Source: Sipunculus nudus (Eukaryota; Annelida; Sipuncula; Golfingiida; Sipunculidae). From it: a stretch of 64,000 nt of DNA. The stretch is from assembly GCA_026874595.1 (NCBI GenBank), contig CM049317.1, positions 58,704,118-58,768,117 on the forward strand, in the 5' to 3' direction. A model generated the notes under the pieces. It saw nothing but the letters and a program-made list of their open reading frames with translations. It ran no database searches and was not told the origin of the DNA. Position 1 is the first letter of the stretch. Each line of letters begins with the position of its first letter. The translations under genes were made by a program, and so were the position numbers. Below, piece after piece: positions 1 to 11,021 of the stretch.

Positions 1-1284
1 GGGCTTTGTGTACCCAAAGGTACTTGTTAATTTTGAATTTTCGAATTTTCTCCTGAGTGTGATTATTTATGCAAAAATTAAGTACCACATCGGGTACATA
101 TAATAGTTTTAAATACGTGTCTTAAATTTTGGAATTTTTTATATCGAAAAACCTACCTAAAATCGGTGAGGTGTCAGAGCTCAATTTTTGTGTGACTTTT
201 CAGTGATCCGTACCACGTGACCCCAGTTATAATGTTCCTTTTACGTAGGTCTATTCGCAAAATTATTTTATGCAAAATTAAACTTTTAATGTCGGTACAG
301 CTTTGATGTCGGCAATTAATATAAATTACTTACGTTTCTTCCCAAAGTAGAAACTTCCAGTTATTTGCTGCGGGATGGATATAATCTTTCCCAGGTGTAG
401 CTTTTCAAATAATTAAAAGATTACATATTGATGTGAAGATTTTTCTCGGAGCCTCTTTTTAATCTCCTTCTGAAGAATCTACAATCTGAAGAAAAAACTC
501 GAAAGAGCAGAGGAACTTGACAATTTTCAAGGCAACATAAGATACGAAGAATTTACTGTGTTAAAGCCAGCTATTTTCTCACCGTTTCTGTAGAATTTAT
601 GTGATTTGTTGTTAAACTTTGCATACATATATTCATGAAATGTAGCTAATTCTTGTTCAGAAAAGTTCTTATTTCGCCTCTCTGGTGGATGTATGAACTT
701 GTTAATCAATAATATATCAGTAAACATTATACATGAGTCGTTGCTGACAAACAGAAAAATCATGTTACATAGGTGGTTGATTAAATTTGTGTGGAAGTTG
801 AAAGATAAAATTTATGAACAATGTCACATTGTTATAGCTTTGTCTTCTGGATAATGTAATAAACGTTGAAAACAGCGCGAACATTCACACCTGTAAAAGT
901 TTCAATACAGACAGATCCAAGGTAGGGAAAAGTGGATTATAAAATTGTTGACACTGTCGCAGTAAATAACCTGAAATAGGTCGCTTCACCTGAAGCTCAC
1001 CTGCTTAAATCTTACACGGCTGTCTATCGTTCATATTGAATTTTTGAAAATTGGACTTCGATAGCACGCATCTGCTAATGTTTATAGGCAAATACTTGAA
1101 CATATCTCAGGACAATGCAGACATAATGAAATGTTAATTCGCTTTGTTCGATCTGTAATTCGGCAGCACATCCAAGATTTCTGTCTTGCCGCGAATTTAA
1201 TTTCTGGCAATATTAGAATTTTATTGCACAAATCCTTTTATAAAAGCCAAACTTCACATAAATTTGACGACAAGTGCTATTTGA
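1..1284. other. No recognisable feature
   Basis: AT-rich sequence. A 78-codon minus-strand frame at 527-763 has no recognisable motif, no splice context I trust and no repeat partner here. Confidence 0.6.
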
Positions 1285-1332
1285 TAGGGTGAACGAATAG
1301 ACATAATATTGTCCCTAATTATGTCTCTTTAA
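1285..1332 (+). mobile_element. Right-end remnant of the TTAA-ended MITE-like family
   Basis: GAACGAATAGACATAATATT and CCTAATTATGTCTCTTTAAG match the right end of the elements at 30342 and 48118. The rest is absent or replaced by the hairpin element at 1333. Confidence 0.5.
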
Positions 1333-1407
1333 GAGGGCCGCACACAGTGTTGACCGGACCGGATACAAGTCCGATGTCTTCTCGTCGGCTCTGTGTTTGG
1401 CCTACTT
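1333..1407. mobile_element. Short hairpin copy of the GGCCGCACACA family
   Basis: About 75 bp beginning GGGCCGCACACAGTG and ending in the inverted GGCTCTGTGTTTGGCC. The ends match the TIRs of the element at 2371-3303. It looks like a collapsed two-ended remnant. Confidence 0.5.
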
Positions 1408-1544
1408 TCAGGGACGGCCGGACCGACGACATAGAAAGAGCCATCGCCATAGCACAGATGACTTAGTTAGCTGAGCTGGAAAAAAGTGGTCAATTTAGCT
1501 TTTTTTATTAAAGTGTGTAAGTTTTATAACTACTGAAACAAATT

Positions 1545-1745
1545 TCTCCTGGTATTAAGAGTAAAAAAAAAATCAGTTTCTTTTCAGAAGAATTACATCG
1601 CTGGGGGGGGGGATGACTGTGAATGTGCGGCAAGTATTACGCAATATTCCTGAAAGTGCTGTCGATTGGTTTGGTTTGAATTGTTAAATTATAGGTACCT
1701 TGAAATGCTATTTCGTAATTTTGCAATTTTTAGATACTAAAAGCG
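1545..1745 (+). repeat. Dispersed repeat, copy 1 (partner at 9225-9480)
   Basis: Shares AATTACATC, a G run, GGATG, GCGGCAAGTATTACGCAAT, TCGATTGGTT and AATTTTGCAATTTT with 9225-9480 in the same order and orientation. No coding potential. Transposon origin is likely but the class is not recognisable. Confidence 0.6.
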
Positions 1746-2370
1746 TCCATTCTAGTGGTTTCGGGAATCATCAGTATACGTGAGTCTAATACTTTTATAA
1801 TTACCCCTGATTTTACCTCTCTCTGATTTTTTATCATTACAAAAAGGACTAATTTCCTGCGTTAACTTTCGGAAACTTTTTATAGAAAAAAAAGCCATCA
1901 ATGGTATGAAATTTATACATTATCGTCCTGTAATTGCGTTGGAATTTTGGGGTGTGACCATGTTTTAGGCGCGCAATATTCCGCTTTCATTGGTCGAGAT
2001 AGTGTCCGACCTTTGTCACATAACTGGCTGCTGTCGTCACCCGGCAAACCATTTTATATGAAAAATAGTGGTTAAGTATCAGTGCTTATGCAACGAATTT
2101 ATCGTACCACCGCCTAAAGGTGTGTCTCCTTCTATCTGAATAACCCTGCAGTCTAACGATAAAATTGACCTGGACTCTCTTAGCCCTGTGGGTTACACTC
2201 TTTAATCTCAACCTTGAAACCATCTTCCGTATGCCATATCTAGTTAAAAAGGCTGTTTTTACAACATCGTAATCTTAACATTGACTATTAGATAAACGAC
2301 CATACATGTAACAGTCTAAAGCATTGCCTGTCAGAATCGCCGATAGACGAGTTGACCAGGAGATTAAAGT

Positions 2371-3303
2371 AGGCCGCACACAAAGCGGACGACACGAGAC
2401 GAGATCGGACCGGACTTGAATCCGGTCCGGTCCGCTCAGTTTGTGGCAGTTGGCGGACCGGACTGCCAGTCCGGGACCGCTCCGGACCCAGTCCTGAGCG
2501 ATCCTGACCATATCAAAATGTTTTGATATTTCAGGACTGGTCCTGAGTGGTCCGGTCCGGTCCGCTTGAGTCCGCTCTGTTTGCGGGGGTTTTAGGACTA
2601 GCTAGGATCGGGACTTTGTCATTGACCAATGAGAGCAGCTCTATGAATCACATGATAGACGTAAAAATCTGAAGATGGCGAATTAAGAGACGTTAAATAA
2701 CGTGCGTGACACATGGAGTTTGATGTACCTTTTAGTTATAAAGGGAAATACTTGCTAAAAAATAGTGTTGCTCACCACATCTATCATCTAAATACAGCAT
2801 AAAGGATTCACGTGTAATTGCAATTTAATATAAAAATAACAACCAAAGATATACTTCTGTTGATCATATTTCGAAAGTTAAGTATGATCAAAACAGTAGT
2901 ATTGTACATAAATATAGTTTCCTATTTATATACAGAAAACTAAATTTAGAGTGATGTAATACAAAGCAAATACGTCATAGCACAATACCATTGTTAATAT
3001 GTGTTTTATGATGACAGGTGAAGTTACCATAAATTGAATAGATTGTAGATATCCATGCAGGTTTATTTATAAATGGAAGTATATTACCTCAGAAAGAGAT
3101 GCCATAATTTTTGTATGTATGTATGTATATAATATAATATAATATAATATAAGAGTATCTTATTAAAAAATCCTATCCGATCCGCTCTGTGTGCGACCCC
3201 TCTAAGACCGGACCGGACTGGGAAAGATTGTGGCGGAGTCTACAGGATTTTCAGTCCTGTCTGGTCCGATCCGATCTCGTCTCGTCCGCTCTGTGTGCGG
3301 CCT
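2371..3303. mobile_element. DNA-transposon-like element with long inverted ends (GGCCGCACACA family)
   Basis: The left end (2371 to about 2417) and right end (about 3257-3303) are imperfect inverted copies starting AGGCCGCACACA(A/G)AGCGGAC and continuing through GACGAGATCGGACCGGAC. TTAA lies within a few bases outside each end. The first 220 bp (2371-2590) also form a complete inverted structure closing in GTCCGGTCCGGTCCGC, and 3180-3210 carries another copy of the end, so at least two copies appear nested. The AT-rich interior (including TATG/ATATA repeats at 3113-3151) has no coding potential: non-autonomous. Confidence 0.6.
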
Positions 3304-3395
3304 GCTTAAGATAGGTGGGGAACTGTCGGTTTTCGGTAGCGGCCTGTAGTTAAGCTTATGGAGCTTTCCAGATTTTCGCAGGCAGTCCCTCATTA

Positions 3396-3665
3396 GTGCC
3401 GCCGGGGGAAGTGGAAGTCTTAGCAGCCCGCACGGGAAAATAGCAGCTATTTGCTACCATAAAAAGTGTAAAGACAGCCGCCAGGGGGAGTGGATATGAG
3501 AGCGGGCAGACAGAGGGGCCCCCATGAACCGCACGCGCAAATATCAACTATTTGCTACCCAAAAAAATCGGGAGGGGGGTAAAATTTTTGGTGGCATCGC
3601 ATTAAGTGTTAAGACTGCCGCCGAGGGGAAGTGGACATTTGAGCGGCCTGCCACAGGGGCCCCAT
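3396..3665. repeat. GC-rich irregular tandem repeat
   Basis: Three copies of a GC-rich module starting at the GCCGCC boxes near 3396, 3475 and 3615 (spacing about 79 and 140 bp). Shared blocks are CCGCCGAGGGGAAGTGGA, GAGCGGxCxGxCA and AGGGGCCCC, with the linker CTATTTGCTACC after copies 1 and 2. That linker resembles the TTTGCTACC boxes of the satellite at 4188-4257 and 6959-7690. Confidence 0.6.
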
Positions 3666-4187
3666 GTGTATCCGGGTTACAGGTTACACTAATATTTCAA
3701 TAAATCACGAAGAGACACATCGATAGAACCGACAACGGCGATGTAATCATGAAATAGAGAAGTGAAAAGCAAGTGCAGCTCAAATGAATCTGTGACTATA
3801 TATTATGAATATAATGATATAGAATTTCTGCGAGATTTTATAAATCTAGAATATTGCATCAATATTTGAAATCAGTACATTGGAATGAAATTTGGACAGT
3901 TCTGATCCTGGGAGTGTTAAATGTTCATCGAAATTAGAAATAATGCAAATCACAAAATATCAGTTATTGGAAAAAGTCCATGTTTCACAGATAAAGCATG
4001 TGAACAACCCCTCAATAAATGTGCAATATTGTATATGAACGGAAGATGCAGATTTTGTAAGAGAAGGGCGACAAAGGTTTGGAACAAGTGTTTATCAAAA
4101 TTAAATGTTGATATATCATATGTGATTATTTGAAAAAAATCAATGAAATGAAGCATATATTATGCCAGAATTATGACTATGATTAAT

Positions 4188-4257
4188 CAGTAACAAGCAC
4201 TTGCCATCTCGCAGGTCTGTTTTGCTACCGTGCCCATTATGCTTTGCGGTCGCTAGA
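4188..4257 (+). repeat. Satellite fragment left of the first LINE
   Basis: About 70 bp with CTTGCCATCTCGCAGGTCTG, TTTGCTACCGTGCCCATT and TGCGGTCGC. It aligns with the satellite units to the right of the LINE (6959-7690), so the LINE sits inside or between satellite pieces. Confidence 0.65.
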
Positions 4258-6950
4258 TTTTTTTTAATGAATTTTTATTTCCAAAAACAATACATAGACT
4301 AGGAAAATCTTCCTATATGTTGTCCTGTACACCTGTATGTTCGAAACTACAAAATACATCGTTACATGAGTATACTAATGTATACTACTATTTATATACA
4401 AATATACATAGAAGTTAAGATAAAAACAAGCTTTATACACTTACATGACTGTTTGTGTAAATAATATGTTATACTTCTCTAATTAGTTTAACAAAATGTT
4501 ATACCTGAATAGAGTGCCACCTGTCATGGAAAAGATATGTGTTTCCTTTTCGCACAAATATATTGAATTAAATATTTCGAATATTATTCAAGTATTTTTT
4601 TAATCTGTCAAATGATAGATTTTGATTCTGTTGCCTGCTTTGATAAATGTAACACTTGGTTCAGATAATGAATAAATTGATACTAACACCAAAATTAGGA
4701 TTCCCCAAGAGTACATCATTTTTGTCCAGAATATGATTTTGCTCAGATTCTGAATAAAAAGGTATTGATTTCTACCAAATGTGTTGAACACATAAACAAG
4801 ACCAGTAAAGATGCTCACCAGTCTCAGTCTCCAGTTACAAAATGTACAGAGATTATTATCTGTTATTCCCCATATGATTAACCAATAATTATTAGCTGAA
4901 ATATTGTGCAATATTTTAAACTGAAAACATCTGGTTTTAGTATCTATACAAACTTTGAAAGCTAGCTGAAAGACTTTCTCCCAGTCAATATTTTCTAAAT
5001 TACATGTATCACAACAGCTGAAAATTCGTCGAAAATGTGTTTACATTTTGAATCTACTAAACTGACCAATATTTCATAAATCTTTTTTGAATTACAGGAA
5101 TTCAGATCTAATACTTTACCATTATCAAGTTCACCTAAAGTAAAACTAGGAATTTCTGCCGTTGAGTTAATCCTCTCTTTTTCTAGATACATACATGAAC
5201 TTTTTTACTTTTTTAACAATTGCTCTCCATTTTATATACTCTTACAATTTAACACCCCTATTCTGCCGTGTGGTGAAGGGCACGACATTTCCATTAATAT
5301 CAAATGCATCTTTAACATAAATCAGTCCTGCCTCGTACAAACTCTTATTGAAATAAACTTTGCTGGATGAGCCTATATTCTCATTAAACCAAATAACTTG
5401 ATGCATGAAGCTTCTCTTGTATCGAACTTTATTCCAGGCTTTTCAGGAACTATATAGAATATATTTACATTGAGCATTGAGATAAATTCATTCCTACATT
5501 CACATTTAAACAAAAGGCTCAGACCCATTCCATTATCTTTAAATATCTTATCCCAAATAATCATCAGCTAGTTTTCCAGATCTGGGCAGCTATTTTCATC
5601 TACCTTATTTTCTAATCAAAATTCAGATGGACAGCTTTTTCTACATTACAGATAAAATATATACCTTATATTTAATACTATCTTCTGGCCATTTTATAGG
5701 TAAGGGTTTTATGAGTTCATTTCTTTTTGAGCATATCCACATTGCTTCTGTTTTATTAATAATCAATTTTAATCCTGTTATCTTTCTTAATTTGTCTGCT
5801 TCTCTTAATAGTTTTTTGCCGATTCAATATTTTTCACTTCTGCTGTTATATCATCAGCGAATAACATCAGCTTTATTTCTTGACCATAAATATCTACTCC
5901 TATAATTTTTTTTATTTTTTTTTTCTGATCTTTATTGCTAAAAGTTCCATGCACAGAATAAAAAGATACGGGGATAATGGATCGCCTTGGCGCACTCCTC
6001 TCTTTACAGAAACATATTGGGAAGTTGTTCCATTATTAATGACACAGCAGCTTATATTGCTATATAGAGTTTTTATCCAGGTAATGAAGGATGCTGCAAA
6101 ATTGAAAAAAAAATTAATACATAAATTAAAAAAGGCCATTCAAAGCTGTCAAAAGCTTTCTCATAATCTAATGCAAGAATTGGGCCTTCGATCCTATGTT
6201 CTCCTGTATGTAAAATTACTTCATTTAGTATCCTGATACTAGTAAATATATCCCTTCCTTTTACATAACCTGTTTGATTCAAATAATTCAATTTGGAATA
6301 ACCTTTTGCAAATTGAGAGACAATGCTTTTGCTCCAATTTTGTAATCCACATTTAGTAGTGAGATTGGTCTCCAATTATGTATCTTTGTGCGGTCTTTAT
6401 TTTTATCAATCATAGTAATAATAGCTTGTCTCTGCGAGGCTAATAGTTCACCAATTTGTCTTGAATAATTAAAACAATCCGCTAAGTATTTCCAAAAGAT
6501 ATGCCAAATTTTTTTGTAGAATTCAGCATTAATGTCATCATTACCTGAGCTTTTATTTGTTTTCATTAACAACAGTGCTTTATAGCATTCTTCTTGGGTT
6601 AGTTTACCATCACACTGACTCAGATCTTCATAATTCAGGATCGTTTATTATCATTATTCATATAATTTTGTATTGGTGATTCATGTTCATTCAATGTGGA
6701 TGAATATAATTTTTCATAATAATTGTAAGTCTGATGTAAAATGTCATTATCATTAACAACAATCCCTCCATCTTCCAAAATTAATTTCTTTATGGTCTTT
6801 TTAGCGGAGTTCCTTTTTTCTAGATTAAAAAAAAAATATTTATTATTTTTCTCCCTTAATTCATGCCACCTTTTTTTGGATCTTAATATTGTTCCTTCTA
6901 ATTTTTTATTTTCAATTATTTCTAATTCTTGTTTTTTTCTCATCTATTTC
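4258..6950 (-). mobile_element. 5'-truncated L1/Tx1-like non-LTR retrotransposon, inactive
   Basis: Several minus-strand frames together make a reverse-transcriptase ORF2 broken by frameshifts and stops. In order from the right: a linker with RWHELREKNNKYFFNLE (6635-6943); the RT entry KSSGNDDINAEFYKKIW and WRPISLLNVDYKI (6288-6572); ALDYEKAFDSFEW (about 6180-6230); GVRQGDPLSPYLFILCMELL (about 5950-6005); LMLFADD, the catalytic box (about 5845); a 3' domain; and an LCTFC zinc-binding remnant (about 4830). The 3' end is marked by a T run on the + strand at 4258-4265, taken as the poly(A) tail. The endonuclease domain is missing, so the copy is 5'-truncated. The WRPISL, DYEKAFDS and C-x-x-C features fit the L1/Tx1 group. 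Confidence 0.88.
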
Positions 6951-6958
6951 ACCAACAG

Positions 6959-7690
6959 TAGCAGATTTTGCGATCGCAGATTCATAGTCCCCATTGATAG
7001 CAACTTGCTACCGCGCAGATGTGTTTGCTACCACGCACATTGTGCACTGCGATCAAAGCTAAATATGAACCAAGGCATTTGCCACCGCGCAGATCTGTTT
7101 GTTACTTTGCGACAGTTAATTGCTACCGCTCATATTGCTTTGAGTGGTCTTGTCCGAGCGACCTCTGGCAAAAAAAAAGGCTTGCACTGCGTCAATAGTA
7201 GCAGACTTTGCGATCGCAAAGACATAGTCCTCATGGATAGCAGGTGAGAGCATCTTGCTACCGCGCAGGTGTGTTTGCAACCGCGCACATTGTGCATCGC
7301 GATCGCAGCTAAATATGACCCATGGCATTTGCTACTGCGCAGATCTGTTTGCTACTTTGCGACAGTTAATTGCTACCGCTCATATTGCTTTGAGTGGTCT
7401 TGTCCGAGCGACCTCTGGCAGCAAAGACTTGCACTACGTCAATAATAGCAGATTTTGCGACCACAAATTCATAGCCCCCATGATAGCAATGACAGTCACT
7501 TGCTACCGCGCAGGTCTGATTTCCTACCGCACACTTTGCACATATGAGCCGGTCTGTGTATAGCCCCCATGGGTAGCAATGACAGCCATTTGCTACCGAG
7601 AAGGTCTGATTTGCTACCACGTACTTTGCGCATATGAGCCGGTCTGTGTCAGATGGTAGCAAGTCCAGTGGCTGCTCATCTCGCGATGTG
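6959..7690 (+). repeat. Tandem satellite, about 240-bp unit, three copies
   Basis: Units start with TAGCAGA(T/C)TTTGCGA at 6959, 7199 and 7446 (periods 240 and 247). Each carries repeated TTTGCTACCGCGCA-type boxes, and units 1 and 2 share GGTCTTGTCCGAGCGACC. Unit 3 contains its own internal duplication of about 88 bp (7470-7558 and 7559-7648). Short open frames here are by-products of the repeat. Confidence 0.85.
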
Positions 7691-8867
7691 GCAAGCTATG
7701 CACAAGGGTAGCTAATGCTAATGTACGACTGTTTTTTGCTAAAAAAAAATAATGAAAAACCGATATATTTGTGTGCATCCTTGACGAGCCCCTTCTTATA
7801 TTTGTCACGTCACACACGCAGCAGACATATATTCCCGAGTTCTTACACTATAAAAAGTCCTAAATACCACTCGTTCTCTGAATTTAAAAACACAAGTTTA
7901 TTCTGGTAACATCCAAATATTTGCCACCGTCGTCGTTGACTGGCTCCATTCTAACAATAATAACAACTTCATCAAAGAACAAGTCTTTTAACGCCCTGCT
8001 GGCTGTAACTATATGTACTGTCTCCAGGACTAACAATTTCCTGGCAGAATTTATAACTTCAGCCCGCTCGGTATACACCTAATCTGTCATTGATATAACA
8101 AGACCCGGCAGAAGTTATAGCTAGCTCCAAAACTCATTCCCTAACTAACCAAAACTTCTAGAAGTCTCCAGAATGTTAAGGTCTTTTCTTGTCAAGGCAG
8201 GCACGTACAGGATTTTCTGGAATTTATCTATTGGAAATAACACATTGCCTGAATTCTCTAGAACCTTCTTTCATCTAATAATAATTCATGATACAGTAAT
8301 GTAAGTATTTGCTTACATAATTAACAAAATACTATTGAATTATCCACAAGCCTCCTTGGAACTGATGTAAACAATCTGGATGACAACAACAACATACAAC
8401 TTTACCAAATATTATCAACTCCATCTCTCTGGCTACACTTTGTGATTTGATGTTCCAAATTAATGTAAACTGACCTGTTAATGTACCGCATAAATTATGT
8501 TTTCCCGAACTAATTTCTTTAATTTGTGAAATTCATTTGGCATACACTGGACGGGTAGCACATTTGTGTCAGAACGAAAAGACAATTATAAGCATTAGTC
8601 TGGTCAACATATGTTAAGTTTTAGTGGGATAAAAGACCCACCGGTAAACAATCTTAACATATTTGACATGTTGGGTGGAAAGAAGAAAATATATTACTGG
8701 TTATTATTTTCCTGAAAAACGTTAAAATGTAATATAAGTACAAATGCTTGTGACAATATCACGCCATTTGTATGAATAAACAATGACAGTGATGACGCCA
8801 CTGAGGACGATACACGTTAAAAGCACCTTTAGCAACTTCAACAATGGTCGAGAACTTCCGACCTCTC
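7691..8867. other. Unassigned sequence between satellite and direct repeats
   Basis: Contains a TATA-like CACTATAAAAAGTCC at about 7847 and many short frames, none with recognisable content. An old LTR or other transposon piece is possible but neither end could be found. Confidence 0.4.
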
Positions 8868-8985
8868 AATGGTGATCCCTGATGTACAGACATTTTGTCC
8901 CTCGTTAGTGACACCATAAATCATGGAAACAAAGACAAGTCGACCAGGCCGCAGGTGGATGGTATTTATCTCACCTATATAGGTT
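8868..8985 (+). repeat. Dispersed direct repeat, about 110 bp (partner at 9470-9580)
   Basis: Matches 9470-9580 in order: GATCCCTGATGTACAG, CTCGTTAGTGACAC, ATCATGGAA, AGACAAGTCGACCAGGCCGC, ATGGTATTTAT. The 600-bp spacing and same orientation resemble two ends or two copies of one element. Confidence 0.65.
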
Positions 8986-9076
8986 AAGGTTTATTATTAT
9001 AAAACGAATCTACATTGTAAAAACTTTTGAACACACTTTAAGTGAAAAAGTGCTATATTTATATGGTAGTATAAAA

Positions 9077-9077
<1 letters not shown>

Positions 9078-9117
<40 letters not shown>
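9078..9117. repeat. (TAA)n microsatellite
   Basis: About 13 uninterrupted AAT/TAA trinucleotides. Confidence 0.97.
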
Positions 9118-9224
9118 TATAAACAACTTTAGAGGTGCTGAAATCTGTGTTTTTAACTCCCATCTCGGAGAATTTAGACGAGCTAAAAAGAGGTAAATTA
9201 AATTTTTATAAGATTAAGAATAGG

Positions 9225-9480
9225 CAAGTTTCATATCTACTAAAAGAAATTGATCCTAGTATTAAGAATTAGAAATATTCCAGAGTTCTTTAACTGAACA
9301 ATTACATCACTCAGAGGGGGATGCCTATGTATTTGCGGCAAGTATGACGCAATCGTCTTGAAAATCTATCGATTGGTTAAAAATGTTACATTCAAGGTAC
9401 CCTTAACATTAGTGTCTAATTCATTTCCCTAATTAAAAGCTGTTAAGAAATTTTGCAATTTTCGGGATCCCCGATGCACA
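9225..9480 (+). repeat. Dispersed repeat, copy 2 (partner at 1545-1745)
   Basis: Collinear with 1545-1745 (ATTACATCACT, GCGGCAAGTATGACGCAAT, TCGATTGGTT, AATTTTGCAATTTT) and continues directly into the repeat copy at 9470-9580. Confidence 0.6.
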
Positions 9481-9580
9481 GAAAATGGTCACTCGTTATT
9501 GACACAATATACTAGTATCATGGAATCATACACAGACAAGTCAACCAGGCCGCAAGGTGAATGGTATTTATTTAATGATG
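9470..9580 (+). repeat. Dispersed direct repeat, second copy
   Basis: Matches 8868-8985: GATGCACAG, CTCGTTATTGACAC, ATCATGGAA, AGACAAGTCAACCAGGCCGC, ATGGTATTTAT. Confidence 0.65.
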
Positions 9581-11021
9581 AGGTATACAATGCAAGATAG
9601 AGAGGAGTAGTGGAATGGTTTTCAAGTGAATTACAGTGGTAATCTTATTATCCTATATTATGATACTTCCTCGCATCCCCCCCCACCCCATTCTCATTTT
9701 TATTTCATGAGATATCTTTGCAAGAAATTAAAAAAAAAAGACACTATTTCCCAACAACTGATGTTTTATAAAATCAAATCTAGAACTAGTCAACTATACA
9801 TCTCTTCTGGATTATTGAAGTGGTCGTGCAAATTGGATGGCCATACCGCACTAGCCGGCGAGTCATTGTTAAATGAACAATATGTCAATTCTGTTATCCC
9901 TGGTCTCTTTTTTGCTTTTATGTCTAGACGCCATCGTACTTGTCTTTCGGTTATTTTTGCCTCAATTCAGAAGCACCATAAGCCCGCCCCAGTCGCCAGA
10001 ATAAAGCGGATATAATAAAGAAAACTTCCGTTTTGTATCCCGTTTTACTACTTACGTAAATGTGACTAATGAGAACATCATACTACAATATTAATTAGCA
10101 AGCCATTAAATTAGCCCATAACATAACTTCTGGCCAAACTGCGGGATGTGTATATTCCAAATGATCCTGCCGACTGTATTCCTGTCACGCGTAGCACCTG
10201 CAAAACTATATACGAATGTTATTAGTCCAAGAGTATTAGGTTTAACCTTTAAATAGCTGATAAAAGCTGATTTTATTATCAGGATTGGTAAAGAAAAAGG
10301 TGTTAAATCACATGCTGCAAGTCCCCGAGAATTCTCCGCTTTTCAACATTTTTTTATAAGTTGGCTTAAGCACAAAGTATAAGTACAAGTAAAGTGTTGT
10401 AACACATGTTTTAAGGTACATGAAATCTACTTAAATGTTTATCTGGAGGTTTCGAAACTTAAAAGTATCCATAACAAAGAAAGGGTCCAAAATGGCGTCC
10501 AAAACGGCCGTCATTTTCAAATTTCTCATAACTTTTCTTCCACACAAGCTGTATCATAGAAAACTATTATAATACAAATAAAGTGTCTGGTCTTTTGTTT
10601 TCGGGTTCAAGGAATCTAATAAAATAAGAGAGTTCAAAGAGCACAAAAGTCACAAACTAAGATGACACCCGACATAGAATCCACAATATCCACCATTGTC
10701 GAACTTTTAACAACAGTTTTGCTTCTAAACAAAAGAGACATGCACAAAACATGTAAATGTCCGAGAAATCGTATAAGACTTACATTTATATTTAAAACTC
10801 GTTTAAAAGGAAACTTATTATAAATGTTGAAAATTTGGAGTCAGTTTGAACGCCATGTTGATTTTGTAGGGAGCATAGGGGAGGTTTTTGGATATTTAGT
10901 ATGTGAATCTACACATATTTCTGAACATATCCTGATAAATATTCAGCTTGTTAACAGCATCTTTCAGATTTGGGGTCAAAATGAGCTACTGTTTTTGGCC
11001 TGTTAACCATTCTGGGAATTG
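9581..11021. other. Unassigned sequence left of the second LINE
   Basis: A 129-codon + frame at 9626-10015 crosses C and A runs and has no recognisable domain. The GTCCAAAATGGCGTCCAAAA block at 10480 faintly resembles the AAGTCCAAGATGGCGG boxes at 46.3-46.6 kb. Confidence 0.4.

Noticed and set aside
4242-6982. Target-site duplication around the first LINE (CTTTGCGGTCGCTAGATT versus TTTTGCGATCGCAGATT)
   Set aside because: Both strings are normal parts of the surrounding satellite at different phases, so the match is not evidence for a duplication.
9626-10015. 129-codon + frame
   Set aside because: Crosses C and A homopolymer runs, no recognisable domain, no splice or promoter context.
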